DNA of 64,000 bases from Bdellovibrio sp. 22V (GTDB lineage Bacteria; Bdellovibrionota; Bdellovibrionia; Bdellovibrionales; Bdellovibrionaceae). Under the pieces are notes generated by a model. The model ran no database searches and was not told where the DNA came from. It saw nothing but the letters and a program-made list of their open reading frames with translations. The stretch lies in assembly GCF_030169785.1 (NCBI RefSeq), contig NZ_CP125854.1:1736001-1800000 (forward strand), given 5' to 3'. Of this stretch, positions 28,215 through 36,523 are shown piece after piece. The translations under genes were made by a program, and so were the position numbers. The number at the start of each line of letters is the position of its first letter. Position 1 is the stretch's first letter.

Positions 28215-29744
28215 TTAGTCGCGTAAACGGAACTTCTTCTTAATTTGCTCTGCTCCAGAGCTTGCAGAAGTCTTCACGATGGGGGTCACAAACACAACAA
28301 ACTGACTTTGTTGTTTGATGAAGTCTTTAGATGCATACAAACTGATGATCGGGTTCTTTTGTCCAGCTGGACGATTGTAACCCGTTGCTGTGGAGTTACG
28401 GATCAAACCGCCCACAGCCGCACTTTGACGGTCACGCACAGTCACCGTGCTCGTCATTTCATTGGCACTCGTGATCGGCGCGCCATTCGGCGTATTACCG
28501 ACCAAGCTGCTCACTTTAAACATCATCTCCATGTGCACGCTTCCGGATTTTTCACCCAAAAGAACCGGAGTGATTGCCGTCACGATACCGACTTCCGCGA
28601 AGGCAGTTCCTTGTGTTCCATCTTTTCCGATCACAGGATAAGGTTGGTTCGTCACTTGCTTGATTTCACCTTTTTTGCCGTCTTCCACGATCAAGCTTGT
28701 ACTTTCAAGAACACGCGCATGACCATGCTGTTTCGCCCAGTTCAATTTAGGCAAAAGGTTGGAAACAGTTCCCGTGATAGAACTGATCACACCACCTGGT
28801 GAGTCCCCACCGGTTTGGAAAGTCATCTGCGAGTTATCACCCAATTCCGGAGTGAACTGGAACTTAAATGCTTTTGAGTAGTCTTTGTTCAACTCAACGT
28901 AGTGAACGACGAGTTGGATCATCTTAGACGGTGGTTTTGGTGCCGCTTCCTTGATTTGGATAAGGTTGATGACACCGTCATTCGCCGGTTTACGCTTTTT
29001 GATGACACCTTTTTCTTCCGCCGCTTCAATCACGATATCCGGAAGATAGGTTTTCGCCACGATCTCGGCGCGTTTTGATTCCTCTTCGCTGTTTGCCCAG
29101 CCTTGAAGGATGATTTTATCATTCACGGCACGAACTTCGATTTCGGGATTGTTGATATCGCGAGCGATAAACTCGGCGATTTTCTTTTGCGCCAACGGAC
29201 TTAAAGTCACAAGCGAAGATGCTTGTTCGCCAAATTGTTGAACAACGTTATAAATGCGCGCCAAGTCCTTTGGTAAAAGGATCTGGCCATCGACGACAAC
29301 GCGATTGTTTACGATCTTGATGTTGATGCCTTCAATATCGCCAAGGAGGGCGCGCATTTCACGCACCACTTTGTCGAGCTTGCTTTTCTTCACGTCAATA
29401 CGATACTCAGCAACGATTTTACCATTGCGTTTGTCATGGATTGTAAGTGTCGCAAAACCTTCGCCTCTAGGTGTGAAGCGAATGACATTGAGATCTTTAG
29501 CGTAAGCCGCCGTCACGATACGACGGAAGTCACCTTTAAACTCGATACTGTCTGGAAGCGGGGGAAGCTTCTCATCTTGTTCGATTCCAAGAGTCAGGTT
29601 GATGAATTTACGAGAGCGGTAAGCACCAGTGGCTTCGTCACCCGAAGATGTCGAAGGTTCGGCCACAAGTTCTTCTTGCGCAAGGGCCACGCTTCCGCAG
29701 CAGAGGCTGATCAGCAGTCCTGCGAGTAAAAAATGTTTTCTCAT
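28215..29744 (-). CDS. cpaC: Tad/Flp pilus secretin (CpaC/RcpA)
   Basis: A 509-residue protein that forms the outer-membrane channel for the pilus. The signal peptide ends ALAQ (residue 23). Residues 45-130 are the CpaC N-terminal domain; 135-245 hold BON-like modules (VDGQILLPKDLARIYNVVQQ and IILQGWANSEEE). The secretin core from about 285 includes the VVHYVELN strand, VTNQPYPVIG and GGLIRNS near the end. It lies 31 bp downstream of cpaB and 54 bp before the TadZ-TadA gene. Confidence 0.93.
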   Translation of the reverse strand: MRKHFLLAGLLISLCCGSVALAQEELVAEPSTSSGDEATGAYRSRKFINLTLGIEQDEKLPPLPDSIEFKGDFRRIVTAAYAKDLNVIRFTPRGEGFATLTIHDKRNGKIVAEYRIDVKKSKLDKVVREMRALLGDIEGINIKIVNNRVVVDGQILLPKDLARIYNVVQQFGEQASSLVTLSPLAQKKIAEFIARDINNPEIEVRAVNDKIILQGWANSEEESKRAEIVAKTYLPDIVIEAAEEKGVIKKRKPANDGVINLIQIKEAAPKPPSKMIQLVVHYVELNKDYSKAFKFQFTPELGDNSQMTFQTGGDSPGGVISSITGTVSNLLPKLNWAKQHGHARVLESTSLIVEDGKKGEIKQVTNQPYPVIGKDGTQGTAFAEVGIVTAITPVLLGEKSGSVHMEMMFKVSSLVGNTPNGAPITSANEMTSTVTVRDRQSAAVGGLIRNSTATGYNRPAGQKNPIISLYASKDFIKQQSQFVVFVTPIVKTSASSGAEQIKKKFRLRD

Positions 29745-29774
29745 AAATCCCCCTTATTCCCCTTCTAGACCCAA

Positions 29775-30692
29775 TTACAGAGTTTGAAATCCATTGCCGC
29801 GAGGTCTTTGTGCTGGCGGAGGTGCTTGTCGTTGTTGTTGTACAGGCGGAGTATAAACTGGTCGTGGCGGCATCGCGATGGCAGGGGCCGCAGGCGCGCC
29901 ATCAAGTGCTACCACAGGTTTGCCAAGAACCGAGTCCGACGTGGAGCTGGGCATTCTTGGCGGAACTGTTCTGTCGTTTGAGTTTCGCAAAGCGAAGAAC
30001 AAGTTTCCTGGAGCGGTTGAAAGAATATAGAAAAGGTCCTGCGCCTCTTTCGGAGTCGCTTCAACCGTGATCGTCGTATATTTTGTGTCTCCCGTAAGGG
30101 CGATCTGAGTCAGATTTTTTCCCGTGGAATCCAATTCGAACATGCGCGGAATGTTGTTCACAACGCTCACGCCTGTCGCCAAAACGACAACGTCCGACAT
30201 CATCGCAAAAACTTCACGACGTTGATTCACACCTTTTCCTGTGTCGACAGCGGCGTAGATATCCACGCGATCACCAGGACGAATAAGTTTCGCAACACCA
30301 CGGACTTCATCCACGGGAATTGTCACGGCTCTTTTGCTTGGCGCCACTTGCAAAGCAATACCTGTGTCAGGGCCCGGAGTAAGAAGATTGTTCTTCACAA
30401 CCATCTGTCCTTTACGGATAGGTACTGCCGCAACGTTACCGATGATTTCATCAGGAACAGTGATTGCGTCCGGCTGAATAAAGTCAGCGGGAAGTTCTTT
30501 TGTTTCAACCATTGTATCGTAGATTGTTTGCATTTCTGCGATATCTTCTTTTGCAACCACGACACGTTTAGTGGAACCGAAGCGCTTGTCGTACTCGGCT
30601 TTCTTTTCCTGCGAATAGCTGTAGAGCAAGAACGTCGCAAAGACACCTGCTGCGATGGAAAGCCATAAGTTTCTTGTCTCATTCGATCCCAT
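29775..30692 (-). CDS. cpaB: Flp pilus assembly protein CpaB (RcpC)
   Basis: A 305-residue protein. An N-terminal membrane anchor (residues 8-26) is followed by a SAF domain (VVVAKEDIAEMQTI, RKGQMVVKNNLL) and the RcpC core (KRAVTIPVDEVRGVAKLIRPGDRVDIYA). The C-terminal 60 residues are Pro/Gln/Arg-rich and probably flexible. It works with the secretin across the periplasm. Confidence 0.93.
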   Translation of the reverse strand: MGSNETRNLWLSIAAGVFATFLLYSYSQEKKAEYDKRFGSTKRVVVAKEDIAEMQTIYDTMVETKELPADFIQPDAITVPDEIIGNVAAVPIRKGQMVVKNNLLTPGPDTGIALQVAPSKRAVTIPVDEVRGVAKLIRPGDRVDIYAAVDTGKGVNQRREVFAMMSDVVVLATGVSVVNNIPRMFELDSTGKNLTQIALTGDTKYTTITVEATPKEAQDLFYILSTAPGNLFFALRNSNDRTVPPRMPSSTSDSVLGKPVVALDGAPAAPAIAMPPRPVYTPPVQQQRQAPPPAQRPRGNGFQTL

Positions 30693-30708
30693 AAAGTCCT
30701 ACTTCTTT

Positions 30709-31197
30709 CTAAGTGCCGCACTTAGCATTTAAACAAATGCCATACGTTGTTTTGATCCAAATGGGGTTCACGCCGATGGTTTCGTTTCTGCCTTCAGGAA
30801 TTCCACGCACAGTCGAGTGAACATTTTTACTGTTCCCGACGATGTCTGCGGCTCTCTTAGGCTGAAAATTCATAAAATCAATTGTTCTGGATGATGCCAC
30901 CCAGTTGTCTCCGCCTTTGGAAGACTCTGAAACAGTTCCATGCACGCGCATGCCGACTTGGGAATACTCAATCACGTCAGCTCCGATGTTGCGGAAGTAC
31001 GTAAGATTGGAACGGTTGCGAAAGGTTTCAAAGGCATAGTTTCTTGAAGCAATCGAGTTCAAAATGCCTGTGTGAATAGCGCCAAAGAATCCCAAGGAGA
31101 AATTCACGAAAAGAACAATAATGACAAGGATGGGGATCATTTCAAAGATCGCCATCCCTTTTTCATTGCGAATGAAGGACTTACGTTTTTTTAGCAT
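30709..31197 (-). CDS. TadE-like pseudopilin
   Basis: A 162-residue protein. A short basic leader with NEKG/MAIFE gives a Gly followed by Glu at +5, the prepilin-peptidase cleavage pattern, then a hydrophobic helix (IPILVIIVLFVNFSLGFF). This is the TadE/TadF layout of minor pseudopilins. The mature domain has two cysteines near the C-terminus (GICLNAKCGT). It overlaps the preceding gene by 7 bp. Confidence 0.82.
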   Translation of the reverse strand: MLKKRKSFIRNEKGMAIFEMIPILVIIVLFVNFSLGFFGAIHTGILNSIASRNYAFETFRNRSNLTYFRNIGADVIEYSQVGMRVHGTVSESSKGGDNWVASSRTIDFMNFQPKRAADIVGNSKNVHSTVRGIPEGRNETIGVNPIWIKTTYGICLNAKCGT

Positions 31198-31841
31198 CCG
31201 TTGTCCTCCATCGGTACATACTTATTCGCGCCGGATCCGCCCAGTACCTTGTAGCGGGGGTCGAGATTTAAAATCGCTGAGTAGCGCTGTTTGATTTGCA
31301 AATCCCAACATTCTTTGAACGTGGGTTCGCGAATCAAAAGGCCTGTGACTTTAGCCGTAAAACCTTCGCCGTTAGGATCGTCACTTGTCGAACCAAGGAA
31401 GGCGATTTTTACGCTGAGGAGTTTTGGATTGTAATTAAAGCGCACGCCGACTTGAGGCACGCGATCGGCAACGACCTTGTAGTCGTTTTCAAATGTGTTG
31501 CCGTTCAATCCACCCTGACGGATATCCAGATCCGTTAAAGTGAACCAACCGCCATCTGGGTTGTTAAAGAGAGGTTTTAAAACGGCGTTATTAACTAAAG
31601 CTTTGAATTTGTCTTCGCCCATCTGCTTTTGCCTGTCTGTATCGAGGTGTCCGGCAGCGTGAGCACGCGAAGTAGAGAAGGCGATATATTGCGCCACTTC
31701 GGCCATTGAGAGCGTGAAGTTCAATGCGAATAAAACAATGCACAAGCCCGCGCTCAAGACGAGAGCAAAAATAAACTCGGCGGAAAGCATTCCGCGGGAG
31801 TTTTGCACTGGTTTAAAGATTCCGGCATTGAACCTTTTCAT
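31191..31841 (-). CDS. TadE-like pseudopilin, larger
   Basis: A 216-residue protein. The leader ends NSRG/MLSAE (Glu at +5) before a hydrophobic helix (FIFALVLSAGLCIVLFALNF), matching processed pseudopilins. The mature domain is about 170 residues with a Cys near the end and one near residue 185. Part of a run of minor pilin genes with overlaps of a few bases. Possible TadF equivalent. Confidence 0.8.
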   Translation of the reverse strand: MKRFNAGIFKPVQNSRGMLSAEFIFALVLSAGLCIVLFALNFTLSMAEVAQYIAFSTSRAHAAGHLDTDRQKQMGEDKFKALVNNAVLKPLFNNPDGGWFTLTDLDIRQGGLNGNTFENDYKVVADRVPQVGVRFNYNPKLLSVKIAFLGSTSDDPNGEGFTAKVTGLLIREPTFKECWDLQIKQRYSAILNLDPRYKVLGGSGANKYVPMEDNGC

Positions 31842-31850
31842 GCGCTCCTT

Positions 31851-32102
31851 CTAGTTGGGTTTCACGGTGAGCGAGCGGTCGATCTGATTGGGATGCAACT
31901 GACGAGCTTTGTCAGGCGTATCCCATACTCCCGCTTCGATCATTCCAGAAACTTTTTGCCATGGGCCAGCGATCATCTTTGCTAAGAACTTGCTTTCGCG
32001 AAGCTGATTTGTGGCCCAGAGAAAAACACTGATGGTGACAATCATCATAAGGACTGTCTCGATCACAAACTGACCTTTGTTATTAGATACAGCTCGTTTC
32101 AT
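31851..32102 (-). CDS. Small pseudopilin-like protein
   Basis: An 83-residue protein. NNKG/QFVIE again shows Gly at -1 and Glu at +5, followed by hydrophobic TVLMMIVTISVFLW. The soluble part is short. Probably a minor pilin. The start codon overlaps the end of the previous gene (1 bp shared at 32102). Confidence 0.75.
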   Translation of the reverse strand: MKRAVSNNKGQFVIETVLMMIVTISVFLWATNQLRESKFLAKMIAGPWQKVSGMIEAGVWDTPDKARQLHPNQIDRSLTVKPN

Positions 32103-32290
32103 CAGTTACCTGTCCATCCAATGTGATTGCCCCGTTCAGGCTTAAAGCCATCTCCTGTCGCCAATTGCTGTTCAACTCGAGCGCCCAAACGAGGACCCGA
32201 ATTGCGAAAAGCGTCCCCTGGAGCTGTCATATAAAACTTCAGCCCAATGAAAAACGCAGCAAATAGCAACAGGACGTACTCTATGGTCAT
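32102..32290 (-). CDS. Small leaderless pilin-like membrane protein
   Basis: A 62-residue protein. It begins directly with MTIEYVLLLFAAFF, which looks like the mature N-terminus of a Flp-type pilin (Glu near the front of the hydrophobic helix) but without the basic leader and Gly expected by prepilin peptidase. A GGAGG ribosome site lies six bases upstream. It could be a TadE-related accessory subunit or a decayed pilin. Confidence 0.65.
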   Translation of the reverse strand: MTIEYVLLLFAAFFIGLKFYMTAPGDAFRNSGPRLGARVEQQLATGDGFKPERGNHIGWTGN

Positions 32291-32318
32291 CCAACCTCCA
32301 AAGTGGAGTAATCAGAGA

Positions 32319-32384
32319 CTACTGAACTTGACCGATCATGCCTTGAAGCTCACTGATCTTACCGCTCACAGTCGTTTTGATTTT
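32319..32384 (-). pseudogene. C-terminal remnant resembling a Flp pilin
   Basis: A 21-codon open stretch ending in TAG at 32319 reads IKTTVSGKISELQGMIGQVQ-like C-terminal helix text, with an in-frame TAA just before it (32385-32387) and no normal start. The composition (short amphipathic Lys/Gly/Ile-rich end) and position at the head of the Tad operon, where flp usually lies, fit the tail of a Flp pilin whose N-terminal part is missing. A homopolymer-flanked inverted-repeat element begins within about 40 bp. It could also be chance. Confidence 0.45.
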
Positions 32385-32423
32385 TTATTTTAAAAAAAAA
32401 ACACAAACAAACACCACAACCAA

Positions 32424-32611
32424 ATTTTATGGGGCGTCGTGGGCCTTGGGGGCCTGTGTTTAAGGTTGATCCGAAGGGAGGCCTTTGCCGGCGCCACGAT
32501 GGCGCGAACCGCCCGGAAGGGCGGCGGCAACAGAGCCCGGACGGCGTGCCTTCCGAAGCGACCAACCTTAAACACAGGTCCTCAAGGCCCCCACCGAACC
32601 CCCATAAAAAT
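32424..32611. repeat. GC-rich imperfect inverted-repeat element with nested hairpins
   Basis: Left arm 32424-32477 and right arm 32549-32611 pair over about 55 bp; the longest perfect block is CCTGTGTTTAAGGTTG at 32453-32468, with its complement at 32562-32577. The centre contains smaller hairpins (CGCC-ACGAT-GGCG and CCGCCC-GGAA-GGGCGG). It is much richer in GC than the flanks and holds no credible gene. Likely an intergenic MITE/REP-like repeat. It separates the Tad operon from the divergent Fis-type gene. Confidence 0.75.
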
Positions 32612-32771
32612 CAAGCGCGAACCCGGAGCCAGAGAAAAGTCCAGTGTTTCAGCGGTTTTAAACTGTCTCAAAAAAAAATTGCAACTGGCCCTAAATTCTC
32701 AGCGTGATACGCCGATAGGTACAAAGTGAGTCAATTAGCACTTGTTAATGTTTCAAAAGGGGAGGACTAGA

Positions 32772-33203
32772 ATGTCACGCACAGTAATGATCGTGGTGAG
32801 CGATAACCAGGAAACGATTGAGAACACAAAGAAGTACTGGGAGAACCATGATGTGACAGTTCAAGCATATTCGTCAGCACAATGGCGCGAAGGTCTTGAT
32901 AATGCGTTTTTCAGACAACAACTTGTAGCGGGAGTTCCTGCATTGATCTCTGGCAACAGCCCAGTGAATTCAGATGTCGGTGGAAATGTTATCCAATTCC
33001 CAACAGCTACATCTTCATCAACGAGCGTACAAAAGATGGAAGAGCTAGAAGCTCATGCTATCGAAAATGCGATCGTACAATATAAAGGCAACCTCACTGA
33101 GGCGGCTAAAGCTTTGGGTATCGGTCGCGCGACTCTTTACCGCAAAGTGAAGCAATACCACATTGATCCTTCTGCAGCTCGCAAGAAGAAAGTGGCTGCT
33201 TAA
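32772..33203 (+). CDS. Fis-family helix-turn-helix DNA-binding protein
   Basis: A 143-residue protein from the ATG at 32772, chosen for the GGAGG site immediately upstream. Residues 1-85 look like a degenerate receiver-like domain (TVMIVVSDNQETIENTKKYW) without the phosphorylation residues. A low-complexity Ser/Thr linker leads to a Fis/NtrC-type HTH (residues 90-132: ENAIVQYKGNLTEAAKALG, IGRATLYRKVKQY). No AAA+ domain, so it is not a sigma-54 activator. It diverges from the Tad operon and is a natural candidate regulator of it. Confidence 0.85.
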   Translation: MSRTVMIVVSDNQETIENTKKYWENHDVTVQAYSSAQWREGLDNAFFRQQLVAGVPALISGNSPVNSDVGGNVIQFPTATSSSTSVQKMEELEAHAIENAIVQYKGNLTEAAKALGIGRATLYRKVKQYHIDPSAARKKKVAA

Positions 33204-33224
33204 GACCCTTTTGAATTGAAAACG

Positions 33225-33259
33225 AAAGACCGGGTGTGTGAGCGCTCGGTCTTTTTTTT
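33225..33259 (+). terminator. Rho-independent terminator
   Basis: Stem AAAGACCG/CGGTCTTT with inner palindrome GAGCGCTC and an 8-base T-run, just after the Fis-type gene. Confidence 0.85.
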
Positions 33260-33280
33260 CTGAATCAAAGTCATCCAGCC

Positions 33281-34486
33281 ATGAGTCGTCTGCTTGCCGT
33301 ACTTCTTGCACTAACTTGCGCTTTCGGAGCGTATCACTTCACCTTGAAGAGAGGTTTCGTAAACCCGTATCCTGTGGTTTGCGATCTTGTCGCGGAAAAA
33401 ATCTTTCTGGGCGACGAACAAATAAAAAAATGGAAGCGCACCTGCCATCGCCGAAGTCGTTTGGTGACGCCGTATTCTCCAAAAAGTCTTATCATCAAAG
33501 ATATTAATAATGTGTTGGGGCTCCTCAACGTTTCTCATCTCGAGGTCTATGACTCTTCCGAAGTGAAGAGTATCTGGAGAGGTGAAACTTTAGAGACCGG
33601 TATTGAATCCGAATTCGTGGACAGCGAGCTGGTGATTTTCAAAGTGCATCCGCAATCTCCCGCAGCGATATTAGGTCTGAAAAAAGGCGACGTCATTAAA
33701 AGCATCAAGGGTGAACAACCGAATCCTTGGGATGCCTCGACGGAAGACGGCAATTACGTTATCGAGCGCGGTGACAAAGAACTCAGCATTAAAATGAAAA
33801 CGGGCTCGTTCACTCGCTCTGAAGGTGTGAACTTTGAGAAGCTCAGCGAAAAAACGGCCGTGATTCAGATTCCGTCTTTCCGTTCGCAGTTTTTTTCTGA
33901 AGAAGAAGTGAAAAAAGTGGCAGAGCAAATCAAAGATATGAAACGTCTTGTTGTGGATTTGCGCGGAAATCCGGGTGGCAATTTTGTTGCCGGCTTAAGA
34001 TTTCTTTCGCTCTTTATTTGTGCGCCGGAAGAAATCGGCCGCTTGTCAAAACCGCGCGCGAAAGTCACGACAGTGGCAGAGCTGCCGAATGACTTGAAAG
34101 ACGAAAATCAATTAGAGGTCCTCGACGCCAACAAAGAAGTCATTTTGAAAACTTTCAAACAAGACACTTGTTATCACGGCGACGTTCGTGTTTTGGTAGA
34201 CGGGAAAACGGCTTCCGTTGCCGAGATGGTGGCGCAAGCGTTGAAAGAGTTTAAGAAGGCGCCACTGCTTGGAAGCCCAAGTCGTGGTCAACTTCTTGTC
34301 GGCGTTTGGTATCCGCTGAATGAAGTGGGTCCAGGTGTGCAGATCTCTGTGCCGGAAGCTCTCTATTTGAGTCACAAGAATTACCGGATCGAGGGACAAG
34401 GTGTGGAGTTGGATAAAGTGCTCTATTACAATCTTTCGGAAATGCAGGCGGGGATTGATTCTTGGGTGAAAAAGGCCCTCGACTAG
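33281..34486 (+). CDS. S41 (C-terminal processing) family peptidase, catalytic Lys apparently replaced
   Basis: A 401-residue protein. An N-terminal membrane anchor or signal (residues 1-20), a PDZ domain near 100-175 (SPAAILGLKKGDVIKSI), and an S41 core with VVDLRGNPGGNFVAGL near 225. The nucleophile is Ser312 in TASVAEMV. In family members such as E. coli Tsp (Ser430/Lys455) a Lys lies 25 residues on in a GxPTFGKG loop; here that position is Gln337 in GSPSRGQL. So it may be inactive or use another base. Exported, probably periplasmic. No good ribosome site is seen in front of the ATG. Confidence 0.85.
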   Translation: MSRLLAVLLALTCAFGAYHFTLKRGFVNPYPVVCDLVAEKIFLGDEQIKKWKRTCHRRSRLVTPYSPKSLIIKDINNVLGLLNVSHLEVYDSSEVKSIWRGETLETGIESEFVDSELVIFKVHPQSPAAILGLKKGDVIKSIKGEQPNPWDASTEDGNYVIERGDKELSIKMKTGSFTRSEGVNFEKLSEKTAVIQIPSFRSQFFSEEEVKKVAEQIKDMKRLVVDLRGNPGGNFVAGLRFLSLFICAPEEIGRLSKPRAKVTTVAELPNDLKDENQLEVLDANKEVILKTFKQDTCYHGDVRVLVDGKTASVAEMVAQALKEFKKAPLLGSPSRGQLLVGVWYPLNEVGPGVQISVPEALYLSHKNYRIEGQGVELDKVLYYNLSEMQAGIDSWVKKALD

Positions 34487-34651
34487 ACCTGTTAATTAGC
34501 AGATTTTTGCGCATCAAAATGAGATGATCAAATTGGTACGTCAAACATCTTTTGTTCGTCTGTTAATGTCTTTTGCAACAAAAGAGAATAGGTTAGACTT
34601 ATAAACGGCACACCCTTCGCAGTGAATGACAATATCAGCGAGGGGTTTATT

Positions 34652-35269
34652 ATGAGGAACGCAAACGTGATTGAATTTCCCAAAGCACAGTCTGTAAGAA
34701 AAAGATTGCAGGACAAAGCACAGGAACAAAAAGCCGTGCTGATTCTTTCTATCGCATCAGTTCTTATTATGACGGTTTTCCTCAATCAATGGTTGGTCCA
34801 AGGACCAGACAAATCCCTTGTCACAAACGGCAATCGTGAAATCGCCAGCTTTCAGCCGGCAAGTTTTGCGAAAGACGTGAAGTGGGAACAAGATCTTGCG
34901 AAAAAAATGGCGGCGGATAAAAACGCGATCTCGGCAGCTTTAGCGGAGTCTCCGACATTGCGTGATGAGTTGGTGTTTGGCTACCTTGAAGGCAAATACG
35001 GCATGAAGTTGTCCCAAGGGCGCATTCAAAGTCTTGAGTTCATTGATGCTCAAGCCGGTGAAACGCCGATGGCTATCGCTGACAAGGCGGAGTTTCTTAC
35101 CAAGTACTCTGAAGCCTTCGGTATGAACTTTAATGAAGTAAGCCTGGCGCAAAACTCGGACAATGAATTGATTTACAGTTTGATTTCTCCGGCAAAAGAA
35201 ATCGTCGGTCAGGCGAAATTTTTGACGGACGATCAAGGTCGAGTTCAAGCCATCAATTTCACACAATAA
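34652..35269 (+). CDS. Membrane-anchored periplasmic protein, unknown
   Basis: A 205-residue protein from the ATG at 34652 (GAGGGG upstream; the ATG at 34622 would add ten residues). A basic cytoplasmic N-terminus, one membrane helix (about 32-48, AVLILSIASVLIMTVFL) and a roughly 150-residue periplasmic domain follow. No recognised family. Possibly cotranscribed with the RDD and rhomboid genes downstream (39 bp gap). Confidence 0.65.
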   Translation: MRNANVIEFPKAQSVRKRLQDKAQEQKAVLILSIASVLIMTVFLNQWLVQGPDKSLVTNGNREIASFQPASFAKDVKWEQDLAKKMAADKNAISAALAESPTLRDELVFGYLEGKYGMKLSQGRIQSLEFIDAQAGETPMAIADKAEFLTKYSEAFGMNFNEVSLAQNSDNELIYSLISPAKEIVGQAKFLTDDQGRVQAINFTQ

Positions 35270-35308
35270 TCACTTTAGTCTTTCCTGTCCCAAGCCGATA
35301 CGATCTGT

Positions 35309-36523
35309 ATGGTATTTCCAGATCTATCGGCTCCAGAAACAAAGCCGCAAAAAAATAAAAGTGCTCATCAATCCATCGCTTCGATTTCAGACCGCTTTAT
35401 CGCGCTGATTTTGGATTTTCTGATTTTCTCGCCGATCGTGAGTTTGTTCATCGCGGGGCTGGTTCGTCAGACGAAAACCTATTTCTTGCTGAATGTGTCT
35501 TCACAGGAAGGCATGGTGGCGGCGGGGCTTGTTGTGGCCCTCATCGTTTTCTTTGTGACGTTGTTGCAGACAGTATTTCTGTATTACTGGCAAGCGACGC
35601 CAGGCCAATTGTTTTTGCAACTTAAAGTGATTGGTTATCCGCATGAGCAAGAACGTTTAACCCTCAATCAATGTCTTTTGCGTGCATTCTCGTGGTGCTT
35701 GGGCTTCTTGGCCTTTGCGGTTCCGTATCTTGAGATTGCGAGCCATCCTTTGCGTCGGGCTTTTCATGAAAGAGTTTCCGACACGATGGTTATCACTCTT
35801 AAGAAAACGGGCGATGAAGGTCCTTACCCTTTGGAGATGCGTTTCCTTTCCGCATGGATGCGCATGAGCTTTTTGTTTTTGCTGTTGTTCGGCGTCTTGG
35901 GCTTTTTCAAAACGTATCATTCATTAATGGCGGGACATTACCGCGAAGAGGACAAAGCGACCGCTTTAGCATGTAAAGAAATTAAAGAGTCAGACTCTGC
36001 GGGTACGTCACGTTTGGATGTGGCGATTGCGATGTTCTTGTTAAACGAAATTCCGGCGGAGTGTTTGGACAAAGAAGCCGAAGCGTTTTTGTGGAGCGAT
36101 TCGAAAGAAACGCGCAGCCTTGCTTATCTTGCGAAGTATATGATCGCAGACGGAAAAGCCCAGGATCAGTATTTCGATAAAGCGTGCGAGGACAGAGATG
36201 CTTCAAGCTGTGCATTGGCTCGCTATCTGGGTGAAGACGGGGAAGCCGAAGATCTCGTTGGTGTTGACAATAAACTTTTGACTGCGCGTCTTTTGCAGTC
36301 GGAAGAGAAGTTTACGAAAAGTGATTTCATCGGCAGTTTGAAACTGATTGAAGATCTGCAAAAAGTTCCGGGTTTGAAGGCTGGTTTGGAAAAACGTTTC
36401 GTGCGTTCCGTCTGGGCTTTGCGCGGCGATGAAGTTCCTACGGCAAACAGCGGCCGTATGCCAGCGAGTGCAGAGAAAGACTCTTGGATCGAAACGTTCA
36501 AAGAACGTTATGAGGTTCCATGA
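35309..36523 (+). CDS. RDD-family membrane protein with C-terminal extension
   Basis: A 404-residue protein. Residues 30-200 hold the RDD domain: four hydrophobic helices with FIALILDFLIF (Arg-Asp-like front), YYWQATPGQLFLQLKV and RRAFHERVSDTMVI. A roughly 200-residue soluble C-terminal part with scattered Cys (CLDKEAEAFLW, ACEDRDASSCALARYLG) looks like Sel1/TPR-type helical pairs. The stop overlaps the rhomboid ATG in ATGA, so the two are translationally coupled. Some RDD proteins act as sodium/proton antiporters; no direct evidence here. Confidence 0.82.
   Translation: MVFPDLSAPETKPQKNKSAHQSIASISDRFIALILDFLIFSPIVSLFIAGLVRQTKTYFLLNVSSQEGMVAAGLVVALIVFFVTLLQTVFLYYWQATPGQLFLQLKVIGYPHEQERLTLNQCLLRAFSWCLGFLAFAVPYLEIASHPLRRAFHERVSDTMVITLKKTGDEGPYPLEMRFLSAWMRMSFLFLLLFGVLGFFKTYHSLMAGHYREEDKATALACKEIKESDSAGTSRLDVAIAMFLLNEIPAECLDKEAEAFLWSDSKETRSLAYLAKYMIADGKAQDQYFDKACEDRDASSCALARYLGEDGEAEDLVGVDNKLLTARLLQSEEKFTKSDFIGSLKLIEDLQKVPGLKAGLEKRFVRSVWALRGDEVPTANSGRMPASAEKDSWIETFKERYEVP

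Noticed and set aside
32359-32729. Several open frames of 60-96 codons in the GC-rich repeat
   Set aside because: Arg/Pro-rich low-complexity translations arise from the inverted repeat; no ribosome site or known domain.
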